The translations under genes and the position numbers were made by a program. The notes beneath the pieces are model-generated. The model worked only from the letters and a program-made list of their open reading frames with translations, was not told where the DNA came from and ran no database searches. Shown one piece after another: positions 44,037-55,373 of a stretch of 64,000 nucleotides of DNA; the first letter of the stretch is position 1; every line of letters begins with the position of its first letter. Where the stretch lies: assembly GCA_022767745.1 (NCBI GenBank), contig JALENN010000005.1, positions 124,001 to 188,000 of the forward strand, given 5' to 3'. Source of the DNA: Alistipes sp. (lineage in GTDB: Bacteria > Bacteroidota > Bacteroidia > Bacteroidales > Rikenellaceae).

Positions 44037-44235
44037 GTCGATGGCGTTGTATCCTGTCTTGCCCTGTCTCGGATGTTGCGTGGCAGGCCGGATGGCGGCG
44101 GATGGCTTATTTGCAGTTTGCTTTGCTCTTGCGGTTTTGCTGCCAGAAGAAAATGCTGAAGCAGGATATGTTTGAATTGAAGGATCCCATTTCAGGTGTT
44201 GTTGACGGAAAGATGGGCCGCTGTCGCCATGCGTA
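44037..44235. other. Gene-free stretch
   Basis: About 200 bp between the heme operon terminator and the end of the DUF6377 gene. Nothing supported is seen here. Confidence 0.5.
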
Positions 44236-45867
44236 TTAGTTCAGGTGAATGACATCACTCTCAAATGTATCTTTGTTTATTGCATATCCCTTGATCGTGG
44301 ATCTGTGGTTGTAGATGGTCTGTGGCGAGTAATTTAACAGTACCGCTATCTTCGAACTGTCTTTTATGCCGAGTCTTATCAGGGCGAAAATACGAAGGTC
44401 GATGTTCATCAACTCTCCTTCATTGAGCACAATGCGTTTGTCTTCGGCCAGCAGGGCATTGAACTTGTCTATAAAACCGGGGAAAGCCTTCAGGAATGCC
44501 TGGTCGAAGTTTATGAAAAACTCTTTTGCTTCGGCATCCGTCATCCTTGAAGGGTTTGAATACCGGCGCAGCTCTTCGACCTGATTGGCCTTGATCTTGC
44601 GTTGAACCGTGGCCTGGAATACATTCAGTTTATTTATATATGCCGCGGTAAGTTCCATGAAGAGGGTGATGCAATTTTCGGTGACGAGCTTTTGGTTCTT
44701 GACCTCGGCTATGGTCGCCTCGAGTTTGGTATTTGTAGATTTAATCCTGGCGTTCGCATTTTTGAGCTCCTCGTTGGCTTGCTGGAGCCCCTTGCGGCTT
44801 GCCGTCAGTTTCCTGTGCTCTCTTGTTACGACAAATGCCGCGATGACAAGCAGCAGGGCAAATGCCGTCATGCAATATATCACGATTGATTTGTTGCGGT
44901 TCGATCGCTGCAGCTGTATTTCATAACTTCGGACTATGTCCGGAATCTTGCGTGAAACCTCTATAAGCCTGAGCCTGTTCCCGTAAAACATGGCGTCTTC
45001 CAGAGCCACATGGAGGAAGTCGTTGGCGGTCTCCAAATCGGGGTTTGAATCGTTGCTCAGCTCCAGGGCGAGTTCCTGGATTGCAAGATTCTCTTTCAGC
45101 GGGCATATCTGGTCGCTGATGGCGGCCTCGATGAGCCAGTTACGGTATGCCGAACTGTCGCCGAGGCTTAGCTCGGTCAGCGCCAGTCCGAAAGCTACCT
45201 GTGCATATCTCCGCTCATTTTTCGGGGTGTCCTTCAATGAACGCAGATACAGGCTTTTTGCATCGTTGAATTTCTCTGCGCGGTATGCCTTTTCCGCTTG
45301 CCAGTAATAGCATTCCGACGATTGCGGTTTAAGCACGGAGATGATCGAATCTTGATACGCCTTCTCCTTTTCGTAATATCCGTCGGAATACTCGCTCCTT
45401 GCCGAATATTCCGCAAGCATGCCGTAGGCCCATTCGTAGGCCGTAAAGTAGTCGTTGAGCAGCGACTGGGGCAGATTCTTGCGGTTGACATTGTCCAGAG
45501 TCTGTATCGCTTCATGAAACAGGCCCGATGTCGTCAGCAGGAAGGCCTTGTGGATAGAGGCCCTTTCCATATAGTCGCGCGCATTGTTCCGTTCCGCTAT
45601 GTCGGCCATTTTATCCACATATACCATGGCGGAATCAAACTGGAATGTTGAATACTCGCGGCAAATCGAATTCAGGATGAGAAGCTCTTCCTGAGGGGTG
45701 TCGGCATTATGCAGCTGCGTCTTGAGTTTCCGGAGGTCGCGCTGTTTCAGATCGACATAGCGGGAACGCTGCCCAAGGACAGCCCGCAATGAGTCGAGGC
45801 TCGCTCCGTGGCTCTCGAATGCCGTGGAGACGACGGCCATGAATAGGGTTAAAAGTATGGTCCTCAT
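44236..45867 (-). CDS. DUF6377 membrane-bound TPR regulator with C-terminal HTH
   Basis: The 543-residue protein has a signal peptide (first about 20 residues), a periplasmic helical TPR-like region (about 25-315), a transmembrane helix (about 330-350, SIVIYCMTAFALLLVIAAFVV), a cytoplasmic coiled coil (about 355-400, with QQANEELKNANARIKSTNTK) and a C-terminal LuxR-like helix-turn-helix (about 495-535, LIRLGIKDSSKIAVLLNYSP). This is the DUF6377 architecture often found beside glycan utilisation loci, where a periplasmic ligand would be sensed. It is divergent from the receptor/GH36 genes and likely controls them. Confidence 0.88.
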   Translation of the reverse strand: MRTILLTLFMAVVSTAFESHGASLDSLRAVLGQRSRYVDLKQRDLRKLKTQLHNADTPQEELLILNSICREYSTFQFDSAMVYVDKMADIAERNNARDYMERASIHKAFLLTTSGLFHEAIQTLDNVNRKNLPQSLLNDYFTAYEWAYGMLAEYSARSEYSDGYYEKEKAYQDSIISVLKPQSSECYYWQAEKAYRAEKFNDAKSLYLRSLKDTPKNERRYAQVAFGLALTELSLGDSSAYRNWLIEAAISDQICPLKENLAIQELALELSNDSNPDLETANDFLHVALEDAMFYGNRLRLIEVSRKIPDIVRSYEIQLQRSNRNKSIVIYCMTAFALLLVIAAFVVTREHRKLTASRKGLQQANEELKNANARIKSTNTKLEATIAEVKNQKLVTENCITLFMELTAAYINKLNVFQATVQRKIKANQVEELRRYSNPSRMTDAEAKEFFINFDQAFLKAFPGFIDKFNALLAEDKRIVLNEGELMNIDLRIFALIRLGIKDSSKIAVLLNYSPQTIYNHRSTIKGYAINKDTFESDVIHLN

Positions 45868-45888
45868 GACTTCATGTCAATTATGTTG

Positions 45889-45896
45889 CAAAGATA
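45889..45896 (-). promoter_or_regulatory. -7 box of DUF6377 gene
   Basis: The minus strand reads TATCTTTG, 22 bp upstream of the start at 45867. Confidence 0.55.
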
Positions 45897-46007
45897 ACCA
45901 TTTCCATCAATCTACCCGGCATATTTCCGTATGTCGTTAAATTCGTCTGGTATATAATGCATTATAAATAAGTGGTGCTACCTGCCGTCTACTTGCAGAC
46001 TACCAAA

Positions 46008-46039
46008 TTTGACATCGGGTGGGCAATGTAATATTTTTG
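46008..46039 (+). promoter_or_regulatory. Promoter of receptor/GH36 genes
   Basis: TTTG at 46008-46011, a 20-bp spacer, then TATTTTTG at 46032-46039, 22 bp before the ATG at 46061. It is a strong consensus match. Confidence 0.75.
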
Positions 46040-46060
46040 CAAGAAACAAATGATCTAGTC

Positions 46061-48278
46061 ATGGGAAATCGTAGAATGCTATTCGTTGTGTGCATGGTCA
46101 TGGCGGGAACCATCCCGTCATTCGCATTCCCGGTCAATGAGACCGATACGCTGACCACGAAAGGCAAAGGTGACGAACGCAATGTGATGCTCAATGCCAG
46201 CGATGCCAACAAACCTCGTGAAATACAGATCGGACTGCCGAGTGAGGATATAAACGTTTATGAAAACGGCCTCCCGGCTGTCTATTCTTCCACGGTACAC
46301 AAGCTCGCCGCGCACTGGCGAAGCGACAACTCACAGACGGGGGTCTCGCTTATGGATCCGTCCGAGTCGGCAATTGCCACCGGTAACATTGCATACGCCG
46401 TGAACAGCAGGAGCAACTGGGGACAAAAAGATTTCCATGCCGTTCTTTCGTATCGTACCAATCAGAGAGGATGGCAGAATTTTGACCTCAATGCAAGCGG
46501 AGGCATTTCCAACAGAGTGCTTTATACCGCTTCTGTATATCAGAATTTCGATCCGGGCAATTTCAGGCTGCGTTTTACGGATTATGCCGACCGTACCCAG
46601 CTGTACCAGTTCGGGTTGACATATCTTCACGACAAGGGGTCGGTCTCGTTGAGATATAAACATTCGCGCAGCTGCAATCCGGGCAGTTACGCCAATGCCG
46701 CTCCGTTTATCTATAACGGCGACGGAAGTGTGAGCGAGCTGCCGGGATTCCATCTCGGCACGGGCTCGTATGTCCCCAATGGCGGCAGCTTCCCCTATAT
46801 GGATGTCATGACCGGGGAAATGAAGGTATGGCATCCCGGTGAAGGTGACCTGAACTTTGCAAATGAGATTTCATTTGTCGGCGACTATGCTTTCGACAAC
46901 GGTTGGAACGGATGGCTGAGCATGAAGTACATGGACGCGCCCAGGGCTGATTTCGTCGATTTCGGCGGAAGCACAATAACCGAGGTGACTGCGGAGGACG
47001 GGTATAAGAAACCGGACGGAACCGTATATGAAGGGCTCAAGGAAGGACGCCGTACATGGCTTCACGTCGGGGCGGTACGCGACATGCTGCTGACGGCCGA
47101 GATGCAGCGATCGTTCAACGGCTGCAACAACCTCAAGATAGGCCTTAACGAGTGGTTCTACCATCTTGACTACCATTCATCGTCATTCCAATGGGATGCC
47201 ACGGTGGCGGAATATCCCGAAAAACTGAACGAGACATACGGATATAATGAGCTCAGTTCTGAATTTACAAGGGGATATGAGAACAAACTCGCCCTGTACG
47301 TCACGGACGAGTGGCAGGTTAAATCTTTTTGCGGGAGCCCGTCTGGAGTACTACCGCATGAGCGCCGACCGGATTCCGACGGCGCGGTTCTCCGGATTCC
47401 ATATCGGGGCCGATACCCCCGACGGGCAGGCGGTGAAGGTTGAGAATGTCCTGAAGAACAAGCTGAACTATGCGTTAGCCTTCAGGGGACGGTATGATAT
47501 TGGCTGGGGACTCGGGCTGACGGCCGACGCTACGGTAGCAACGCGGTACCCCCGTATAAACGAGTATGCCGGAACGGGGCCTACCGAGGCACAGTACAAG
47601 CGCGTTACAATTCCGTTGGTGCGCGCCGGAGTTACCTACAGGAACAAATGGATTGACCTGACATCGATGTTCAGCTATATCGGCAAGACGAACAACATTG
47701 ACCAGCAGAACCTGACCAGGCCCGGCAGCACGGAGAGCAAGACTGTGCTTTTGATATACGATATACAGACGATAGGCTGGACGACTTCGGTGGAACTGAC
47801 GCCCTTTAAGGGAGCGCACCTGCATGCGTTGCTGACGCTTCAGAAACCGACATACAAAAACTACAACGCGTCGGTTACCTTCTCTGATGGGCAGACGATG
47901 GGCGTGGATGCAAACGGAATGGTGGTCAAGGAGATCCCTCAGACCATCATCGAGCTTGACCCGAGCTACAACCTTACGGACGGACTCCGCCTGTGGCTGA
48001 GTTTCAGATATTTCGGCAGAACCTACGCCAACCTGCAGGAGGCGTTGTATTTCAATGGCCGCTGGGAGACGTTCGGCGGGGTGAACTGGGACGTAAACAA
48101 GCGTCTGAGCCTGAGTGTTACTCTCGTAAACTTCCTCAACCAGAAGGGCGCGAGCGGCACGATCAGCGGCAGCGAACTCATATCGAAGGACGAAGCATCG
48201 AAATATGCCGGAAATATCATGAGCGGAAGCTATCTGCGACCTTTCACTGTAGAGTTCGGAGCAACCTTGAAATTCTAA
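46061..48278 (+). pseudogene. TonB-dependent receptor-like gene split by one frameshift
   Basis: The first frame (46061-47443) begins with a signal peptide (MGNRRMLFVVCMVMAGTIPSFAF) and carries a plug-like segment (KPREIQIGLPSEDINVYENG) and barrel strands to ALYVTDEWQVK. It then turns to nonsense (SFCGSPSGVLPHERR). The next frame continues exactly there with LFAGARLEYYRMSADRIP and runs through barrel strands to a terminal FTVEFGATLKF at 48278. The shift maps to the AAATCTTTTT tract at 47321-47330; removing one A restores a frame of about 738 codons. It is a real mutation, a phase-variable tract or a sequence error. No SusD gene follows; GH36 starts 21 bp after the stop. Confidence 0.8.
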
Positions 48279-48298
48279 ACCAATAAAAAACCAAACAG

Positions 48299-50533
48299 AT
48301 GAAACTTACTTCATTATCTATCATTCTGGTTATGATCGTCGGCTCTGTTTCAGCACAGCGGATTGACATCTCCACGGATAAGACGGACCTGATCCTGAAG
48401 GTAGGGGATAACGGCCGTCTGTATCAAACCTATCTCGGCGAAAAATTGCTTAACCGTGCCGAACTGGATGATTTCTCATGGCAGGTCCATGGCGGCAGCG
48501 ACGGAAGCATAAGTGCCCGCGGATGGGAAGTGTATGCCGGCAGCGGCGCGGAAGACTATTTCGAGCCGGCCCTGGCCGTGACTCATGACGGGGGCAACCT
48601 TACTACAATCCTGAAATATGCCGGGCACAAACAGGTGCCGACTTCGTATGGAAGCGAGACGGAAATCACCCTGCGGGACGAATTGTTTCCGGTTGAGGTG
48701 AAGCTTTTCTATGAGGCCTACGACAAGGAGAACATCATCAAGACGTGGAGCGTGATCTGCAACAACGGCAAGAAGCCGGTGGATATATGGCGCTATGCCT
48801 CGGCAATGCTCTATTTTGACAGGGAGGCCTATTTCCTGACTGAATTCGCCAGCGACTGGGCCAAGGAGGTGCAGATGCAGACGCAGCGGCTGCAATATGG
48901 CAAGAAAATAGTCGATACGAAACTCGGAAGCCGTGCGGCAATGCATGTCCAGCCGTTCTTTGAGCTCGGGATGAACAAGCCTGCAAGTGAAACCGGCGGA
49001 GAAGTGCTGATGGGCACATTGGGCTGGACTGGAAATTTCCAGTTCACCTTTGAGGTCGACAATATCGGTAATCTGCGTGTGATACCGTCAATCAACCCGT
49101 ATGCCTCGACATGGGAGCTTAATGCCGGCGAGACGTTCAAGACTCCCGACTTCATTTTCACCCTTTCGCAGAATGGTGCGGGCGAGGGGTCGAGGAATTT
49201 CCATGACTGGGCCCGCAGATACCAGATAAAGGATGGCATGGGCGACCGTATGACCCTGCTCAACAACTGGGAGAACACCTATTTTGATTTTGACCAGGAG
49301 TTGCTGGCACAGCTTATGGATGAGGCCAGGGATCTCGGCGTTGATATGTTCTTGTTGGACGACGGATGGTTCGGCAATAAATATCCCCGCAAGGACGACC
49401 GTGCCGGATTGGGCGATTGGAGCGCGACAAAATCAAAACTGCCCGGAGGCATTCCAGCGCTGGTGAAGGCGGCCGAGGAGGCGGGTGTTAAGTTCGGCAT
49501 CTGGATTGAGCCTGAAATGGTAAACCCCAAAAGCGAATTATTCGAGAAACACCCCGACTGGGCCTATACGTTGCCTAACCGTGACACCTATTATTACAGG
49601 AATCAGCTTGTGCTTGACCTGAACCGTCCCGAAGTGCAGGATCATGTCTTCAATGTCGTGGACACCATATTGGCCAACAATCCCGACGTGGCCTATTTCA
49701 AGTGGGATTGCAATTCGCCGATAACGAACGTGTTCTCGCACTATCTCAAGGAGAAACAGCAGCAGCTTTACATCGGTCATGTCAGAGGCCTGTACAAGGT
49801 TCTGGAGCGTATCAAGGAGAAGTATCCCGATGTCCCGATGATGCTGTGCTCGGGCGGTGGCGCCCGCTGCGATTATGAGGCCCTGAAATATTTTACGGAG
49901 TTTTGGTGCTCGGACAATACCGATCCGGTGGAGCGTCTTTTCATTCAGTGGGGTTTCTCGCAGTTTTTCCCGGTTAAGGCGATGAGCGCTCATGTAACCG
50001 ACTGGAATAAGAATGCGCCTATAAAATTCCGTACGGATGTCGCCTCGATGGCGAAACTGGGATTCGACATGGGGCTCAAGAACCTCTCGGCCGTGGAGCT
50101 GCGATATGTTCAGGAGGCAATCAAGAACTGGAACCGCCTCAAGCCCGTTATTCTTGACGGCGAACAATACCGTCTTGTCTCGCCTTACGAATATAATCAT
50201 ACGGCTACAAATTATGTTTCGGCGGACAAGCAACATGCTGTGCTCTTCGCATTTGACATATATCCGCGTTTCGCGGAGAAGGTGCACAAGGTAAAGCTGC
50301 AAGGTCTGGACCCGCTCCGGCAGTACCGTATAGTCGAGATCAACCGTATGCCGCGTATCAATGAAAAGGGTGAAGTGGTTGTGTATTCTTCTGCCGAACC
50401 CGATAAGAATGACACTTCGCGCTGGGCGCAAGACGGGAAAGTATATTCGGGAGATTATTTGATGAAGGTAGGACTCGACGCCTTTACGACCAGTCAATTG
50501 CACAGCCGTGTCGTTGAACTGATAGCGCAATAG
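48299..50533 (+). CDS. Alpha-galactosidase, glycoside hydrolase family 36
   Basis: The 744-residue secreted enzyme has a signal peptide (MKLTSLSIILVMIVGSVSAQ), an N-terminal beta-supersandwich (about 25-310), a (beta/alpha)8 barrel and a C-terminal sandwich. The nucleophile is Asp470 in YFKWDCN and the acid/base is Asp539 in WCSDNTDPVER; LLDDGWFG and MLCSGGGARCDYE are further GH36 motifs. It should release alpha-linked galactose from raffinose-type oligosaccharides or galactomannan. It lies 21 bp after the receptor gene and is co-transcribed with it. Confidence 0.93.
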   Translation: MKLTSLSIILVMIVGSVSAQRIDISTDKTDLILKVGDNGRLYQTYLGEKLLNRAELDDFSWQVHGGSDGSISARGWEVYAGSGAEDYFEPALAVTHDGGNLTTILKYAGHKQVPTSYGSETEITLRDELFPVEVKLFYEAYDKENIIKTWSVICNNGKKPVDIWRYASAMLYFDREAYFLTEFASDWAKEVQMQTQRLQYGKKIVDTKLGSRAAMHVQPFFELGMNKPASETGGEVLMGTLGWTGNFQFTFEVDNIGNLRVIPSINPYASTWELNAGETFKTPDFIFTLSQNGAGEGSRNFHDWARRYQIKDGMGDRMTLLNNWENTYFDFDQELLAQLMDEARDLGVDMFLLDDGWFGNKYPRKDDRAGLGDWSATKSKLPGGIPALVKAAEEAGVKFGIWIEPEMVNPKSELFEKHPDWAYTLPNRDTYYYRNQLVLDLNRPEVQDHVFNVVDTILANNPDVAYFKWDCNSPITNVFSHYLKEKQQQLYIGHVRGLYKVLERIKEKYPDVPMMLCSGGGARCDYEALKYFTEFWCSDNTDPVERLFIQWGFSQFFPVKAMSAHVTDWNKNAPIKFRTDVASMAKLGFDMGLKNLSAVELRYVQEAIKNWNRLKPVILDGEQYRLVSPYEYNHTATNYVSADKQHAVLFAFDIYPRFAEKVHKVKLQGLDPLRQYRIVEINRMPRINEKGEVVVYSSAEPDKNDTSRWAQDGKVYSGDYLMKVGLDAFTTSQLHSRVVELIAQ

Positions 50534-50813
50534 CGGCATGCGCGATTTGCGCACGAAACCGACAGCGTGACATTTCTGCCGGTAATAGCAGGCGATAGTA
50601 GAAAATGCCCGAAAGCAGCATAAAAGCAATTGCTCGAGGCTTCTGACCGGCGGTTGTGTATTCGGCTCCCGACCGGTCACTCTTTACAAGCGAATCAGCC
50701 CGAACTCCCTGCAGGGAGTTCGGGCTGTTGCATTGTATTACGGTATGTCGTGGTTGCGACCTGGCATGCGGCGGGCGGTATCGGCCGAATGGAGCGCGGG
50801 AGAATGTATAACG
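50534..50813. other. Gene-free region after GH36
   Basis: No supported gene. It holds a GACCGG/CCGGTC inverted pair near 50645-50680 and the 32-bp palindrome listed separately. Confidence 0.5.
50696..50727. terminator. Perfect 32-bp palindrome, possible GH36 terminator
   Basis: CAGCCCGAACTCCCTG is followed at once by its exact reverse complement. Only TTGC follows, without a long T run, so termination is plausible but not certain. Confidence 0.5.
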
Positions 50814-50839
50814 AAAAAAGGTCTCCGTTTGGAGACCTT
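50814..50839 (-). terminator. tRNA-His terminator
   Basis: On the minus strand AAGGTCTCC and GGAGACCTT pair around AAAC and are followed by T residues. Confidence 0.8.
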
Positions 50840-50843
50840 CGAG

Positions 50844-50918
50844 GGTGGAAGATGGGATTCGAACCCACGACCTTCGGAACCACAATCCGTCACTCTAACC
50901 AGCTGAGCTACATCCACC
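50844..50918 (-). tRNA. tRNA-His (anticodon GTG)
   Basis: The minus strand folds into a cloverleaf with the extra 5' G of tRNA-His, D stem GCTC/GAGT, anticodon stem ACGGA/TCCGA-type with loop TTGTGGT (anticodon GTG) and T arm GTGGG-TTCGAAT-CCCAT. The acceptor GTGGATG pairs with CTTCCAC except for a T-T mismatch at 6:67. CCA is not encoded. Confidence 0.93.
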
Positions 50919-50946
50919 GTGTGACTCGTTTTCGCGAATCGGTGTG

Positions 50947-50978
50947 CAAATATAAAGGCTTTTGTGGTTTTATCCAAA
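50947..50978 (-). promoter_or_regulatory. tRNA-His promoter
   Basis: On the minus strand TTTG (50978-50975), a 20-bp spacer, then TATATTTG (50954-50947). It has the same -7 box as tRNA-Lys. Confidence 0.75.
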
Positions 50979-51105
50979 CAAAAATGCGAAAAATATAATA
51001 AAAATCGGTTTTTGTCCCCGTCGGAGGCCTGCCGGGCGGTGATATCGCCCGATAGCCGCGGGCTGCGGATGGGCTGCATCCGGTGCCCGCGGCTCAGGCG
51101 GCATG

Positions 51106-52920
51106 TCACTTGATGCTGGGCGAGAAGCTTACCTCGATGTCGGCCTGCTCGCCTGCGGCCAGGCGAATGTCGAAGCCTACCATGCGGAGGTTCTTGTCCT
51201 TTATCTCGAAGGGCTTGTACTGGTGTTCGGGACGTATGACGGCCTCGGCGTCGGCCTTGGTGCGCAGCTTGAGGTAGAGGTGCTTGCCGTCCTGCCGCAG
51301 CAGTATGGTGTGGGGATCGACGATCTCGGCCTCGGCATTGGTGGCCATGTTCCACGCTACGGTTGAGGCCTGGGCGCCGTTGGTGATGCGGTCGGTGATG
51401 GTAAGACGGTCGTTCTTGTCGAGTTCGGCCGTGCGGACGACACTTGAGGCGTCGGCGGCAAAGACGGCCGTGAGGTCTACCGTAACACCCTTCTCGCGCT
51501 GGCTGTCGTAGTGGTCGCGGATCTCGGCCATGCCGTCGACGGCGTGGCGGTGGCCGTTGAAAGTGAGTGTGTTGTGCGATTCGACTCCGATGCGGAATAT
51601 CTCCCAGCGGGAGCTCTCCTGCTTCATGTTCCAGAGGTCGACGCCCGCCTGCTCAAGACGGTTGTAGTCGTGCATGCCCAGGTCGATGGCCCAGCGTACG
51701 CCGTCGCGCTCGTATATGAACGATCCGGCATCCATGTGTGCGTGGTTGCTCGAGGCGCGGCCGCCCTTGATGGCAAAGTAGGTGTCGTCGGGTGAGTTCC
51801 AGCCGCTGCGGTAGATGAAGACGGGGGCCGTACCGTGGTTGACCCATGTGCGCGATGCGGGCATGCGGCCGTGCGACAGGTCGAGGCCCGAGGCGAAGAT
51901 CATGTATATGGGCAGCAGCCGGTCGCCGGGGATGCGTCCCTTGTGGAGGAACTGCTCGTCGACGGCCACGATCGAGGGGTCGTTCAGCTGGCGGGCGAAC
52001 CAGTATTTGGCCATGATGCACTGGGCGCCCGATCCCGAGTCGTAGAAGTTGTAGCAGCGGCCCGACGGGGCGACCATGTATGTCATGAACGAAGCCGAGC
52101 GCATGAAGCTCTCCTGTGCGGCTATGCCGGCGTCGGTACCCAGAGCCGACTGCAGTGCCGCCACGAGCATGACCTCGAAGCCCGTACCGTAGTCCCAGTA
52201 GCTGAAGCCCTCGGGGTATCCGCCGTCGGGGTCGTAGCAGCGCTGTGCCGTGGGGTTCGAGGCGAGACATTTTTCGATCAGGGCCTTGCAGTATTCGGGA
52301 GCGCGTTCGTAGGTGGCCAGTGCGCCGTATATCATGCCGGCGTTGCACACCTGGTTCCAGTTGTTCTCGGCGCGGAAGAACCATGCGTGGCTGTCGTTCT
52401 CCGACGCCCGCAGTCCCTTTTCATATATGGTGGTGCCTATGATGCTGCGCGAGTGGCGCGAGAGGCGGTCGTAGAGCCAGTCGTAACCTATGGCCAGCGC
52501 CATGGTCATCTCGCCCACGTCGAGGAAGTGCGACGGGTTCCAGTCGCTGAAGGCGCATATTGTGAGCATCTCCTTCTCGGCACGGGCCGCGTAGCGGTTG
52601 TCCTCGGTGGTGACGGCTGCATACGAGAGGTAGAAGATGCGTTTGAGCGCCTCGCGCGATACCGTCAGCAGGCGGCGCCCCGTCATCACGCGCTCGACGG
52701 GGGCGGCGTCGAGCAGCTTGTCGCACTCAGCCATGATGCGGGCGTGTACCGCCGCGGCGTTCTTCGAGCGCGATGGCAGCTGGCGCATGGCCTCGACGTC
52801 GCCCTGCTTGAGCAGCAGGCGCGGGTGCGGGGCGAGGTGTTCGAAATCGAGGCTCTGTGCCGGGGCCGTGGTGATGGCCGCAAGGCAGAGCAACATTGCG
52901 ATAGTAAGGAGTCGTTTCAT
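51106..52920 (-). CDS. Heparinase II/III-like polysaccharide lyase
   Basis: The 604-residue secreted protein (signal MKRLLTIAMLLCLAAITTAPAQ) has an N-terminal (alpha/alpha) toroid with HPRLLLKQGDVEAM, WNPSHFLDVGEMTMALAIGYDWLY and ENNWNQVCNAGMIYGAL. A C-terminal heparinase II/III beta-sandwich has SNHAHMDAGSFIYERDGVRW (His near 392) and VESHNTLTFNG. Such enzymes cleave uronic acid-containing polysaccharides by beta-elimination. The substrate could be heparinoid, alginate-like or a host glycan; motifs here do not decide. No sulfatase or SusCD genes accompany it. Confidence 0.85.
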   Translation of the reverse strand: MKRLLTIAMLLCLAAITTAPAQSLDFEHLAPHPRLLLKQGDVEAMRQLPSRSKNAAAVHARIMAECDKLLDAAPVERVMTGRRLLTVSREALKRIFYLSYAAVTTEDNRYAARAEKEMLTICAFSDWNPSHFLDVGEMTMALAIGYDWLYDRLSRHSRSIIGTTIYEKGLRASENDSHAWFFRAENNWNQVCNAGMIYGALATYERAPEYCKALIEKCLASNPTAQRCYDPDGGYPEGFSYWDYGTGFEVMLVAALQSALGTDAGIAAQESFMRSASFMTYMVAPSGRCYNFYDSGSGAQCIMAKYWFARQLNDPSIVAVDEQFLHKGRIPGDRLLPIYMIFASGLDLSHGRMPASRTWVNHGTAPVFIYRSGWNSPDDTYFAIKGGRASSNHAHMDAGSFIYERDGVRWAIDLGMHDYNRLEQAGVDLWNMKQESSRWEIFRIGVESHNTLTFNGHRHAVDGMAEIRDHYDSQREKGVTVDLTAVFAADASSVVRTAELDKNDRLTITDRITNGAQASTVAWNMATNAEAEIVDPHTILLRQDGKHLYLKLRTKADAEAVIRPEHQYKPFEIKDKNLRMVGFDIRLAAGEQADIEVSFSPSIK

Positions 52921-53108
52921 TTCGGGAGATTGTTTTATCCCATAAAAGTAGTGCTTTTTTCAGAAACGGGCAAACGGGGCGCCCTGCCGGGGCTGTCGTC
53001 CGTCCCCGGTGCGGCGTGGCAGTGGCAGAGGCGGGGCAGGGCGGCAGACTATTTGCGCCGCGGGTGACAAATTGGCACTCGGCGTGGCGTGCCGTGTCAG
53101 AGTTTCTA

Positions 53109-53127
53109 TGCCAAAAGGCTTTTGGCA
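53109..53127. promoter_or_regulatory. Perfect 19-bp palindrome upstream of groES
   Basis: TGCCAAAAG-G-CTTTTGGCA is an exact inverted repeat with a 1-bp centre, 78 bp upstream of groES. It may be an operator controlling the chaperonin operon. No TAnnTTTG box is visible nearby. Confidence 0.4.
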
Positions 53128-53204
53128 CATGAGTTGTTCGATATAGCGTCGGACTCGCGAAAGAGCCCGAACAAGTAAACAATTAACTTTAAAAATATCT
53201 AACC

Positions 53205-53474
53205 ATGACAATCAAACCGCTTTCAGACCGCGTATTGGTATTGCCCAATCCGGCAGAGGAGAAGACCGCAGGTGGTCTGTTCATTCCCGACACAGCCAAA
53301 GAGAAGCCCCTTATGGGTAAGGTGGTAGCCGTAGGTCCCGGTACGGCCGACGTGAAGATGGAGGTAAAGGAGGGTGACAGCGTCCTCTACGGCAAGTATG
53401 CCGGCACCGAGATCAACGTCGACGGCGTCGATTACCTTATAATGAAACAGAGCGACATCCTGGCCATCTGCTAA
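53205..53474 (+). CDS. groS: Co-chaperonin GroES
   Basis: This 89-residue co-chaperonin forms the heptameric lid of GroEL. It begins [24 protein letters not shown] and has the mobile loop [12 protein letters not shown] and the conserved VGPG. The length is slightly below the usual 95 and is normal for Bacteroidota. groEL starts 56 bp downstream. The leader holds a 19-bp palindrome. Confidence 0.97.
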   Translation: MTIKPLSDRVLVLPNPAEEKTAGGLFIPDTAKEKPLMGKVVAVGPGTADVKMEVKEGDSVLYGKYAGTEINVDGVDYLIMKQSDILAIC

Positions 53475-53530
53475 TGGCAGCCACGGAGTCGGAACAAGAA
53501 AAGTTGAACCAATAAAAAACGAAAAGCACT

Positions 53531-55159
<1,629 letters not shown>

Positions 55160-55194
55160 TGTCGGGCTCGTTCTGATACGATAATAGTGAGAGA

Positions 55195-55233
55195 CGGTGC
55201 GTCACCCCGCGGGGCGGCGCACCGCTTTTTTTT
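55195..55233 (+). terminator. groESL terminator
   Basis: GGTGCG (55196-55201) pairs with CGCACC (55218-55223) around an inner CCCCGCGGGG, followed by eight T residues. Confidence 0.85.
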
Positions 55234-55313
55234 GTACCTGGCGGCGGAAGGCTGTCAGATACGGTGCAAAAATGTGATATTCCGCGCACGGGGAGATAAA
55301 ACTGCGTTTTAGA

Positions 55314-55345
55314 TTTGTCTTTGCGCTGACGGTTTCGTATATTTG
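55314..55345 (+). promoter_or_regulatory. thuA-like gene promoter
   Basis: TTTG at 55314-55317, a 20-bp spacer, then TATATTTG at 55338-55345, 28 bp before the ATG. Confidence 0.75.
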
Positions 55346-55373
55346 TGTAAACCTAATCAGAACCTTTGTCGTT

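Noticed and set aside
53065..53100. TTGGCACTC near groES as a possible CIRCE element.
   Set aside because: One half-site is one base from TTAGCACTC, but the complementary half GAGTGCTAA is absent at the required 9-bp spacing.
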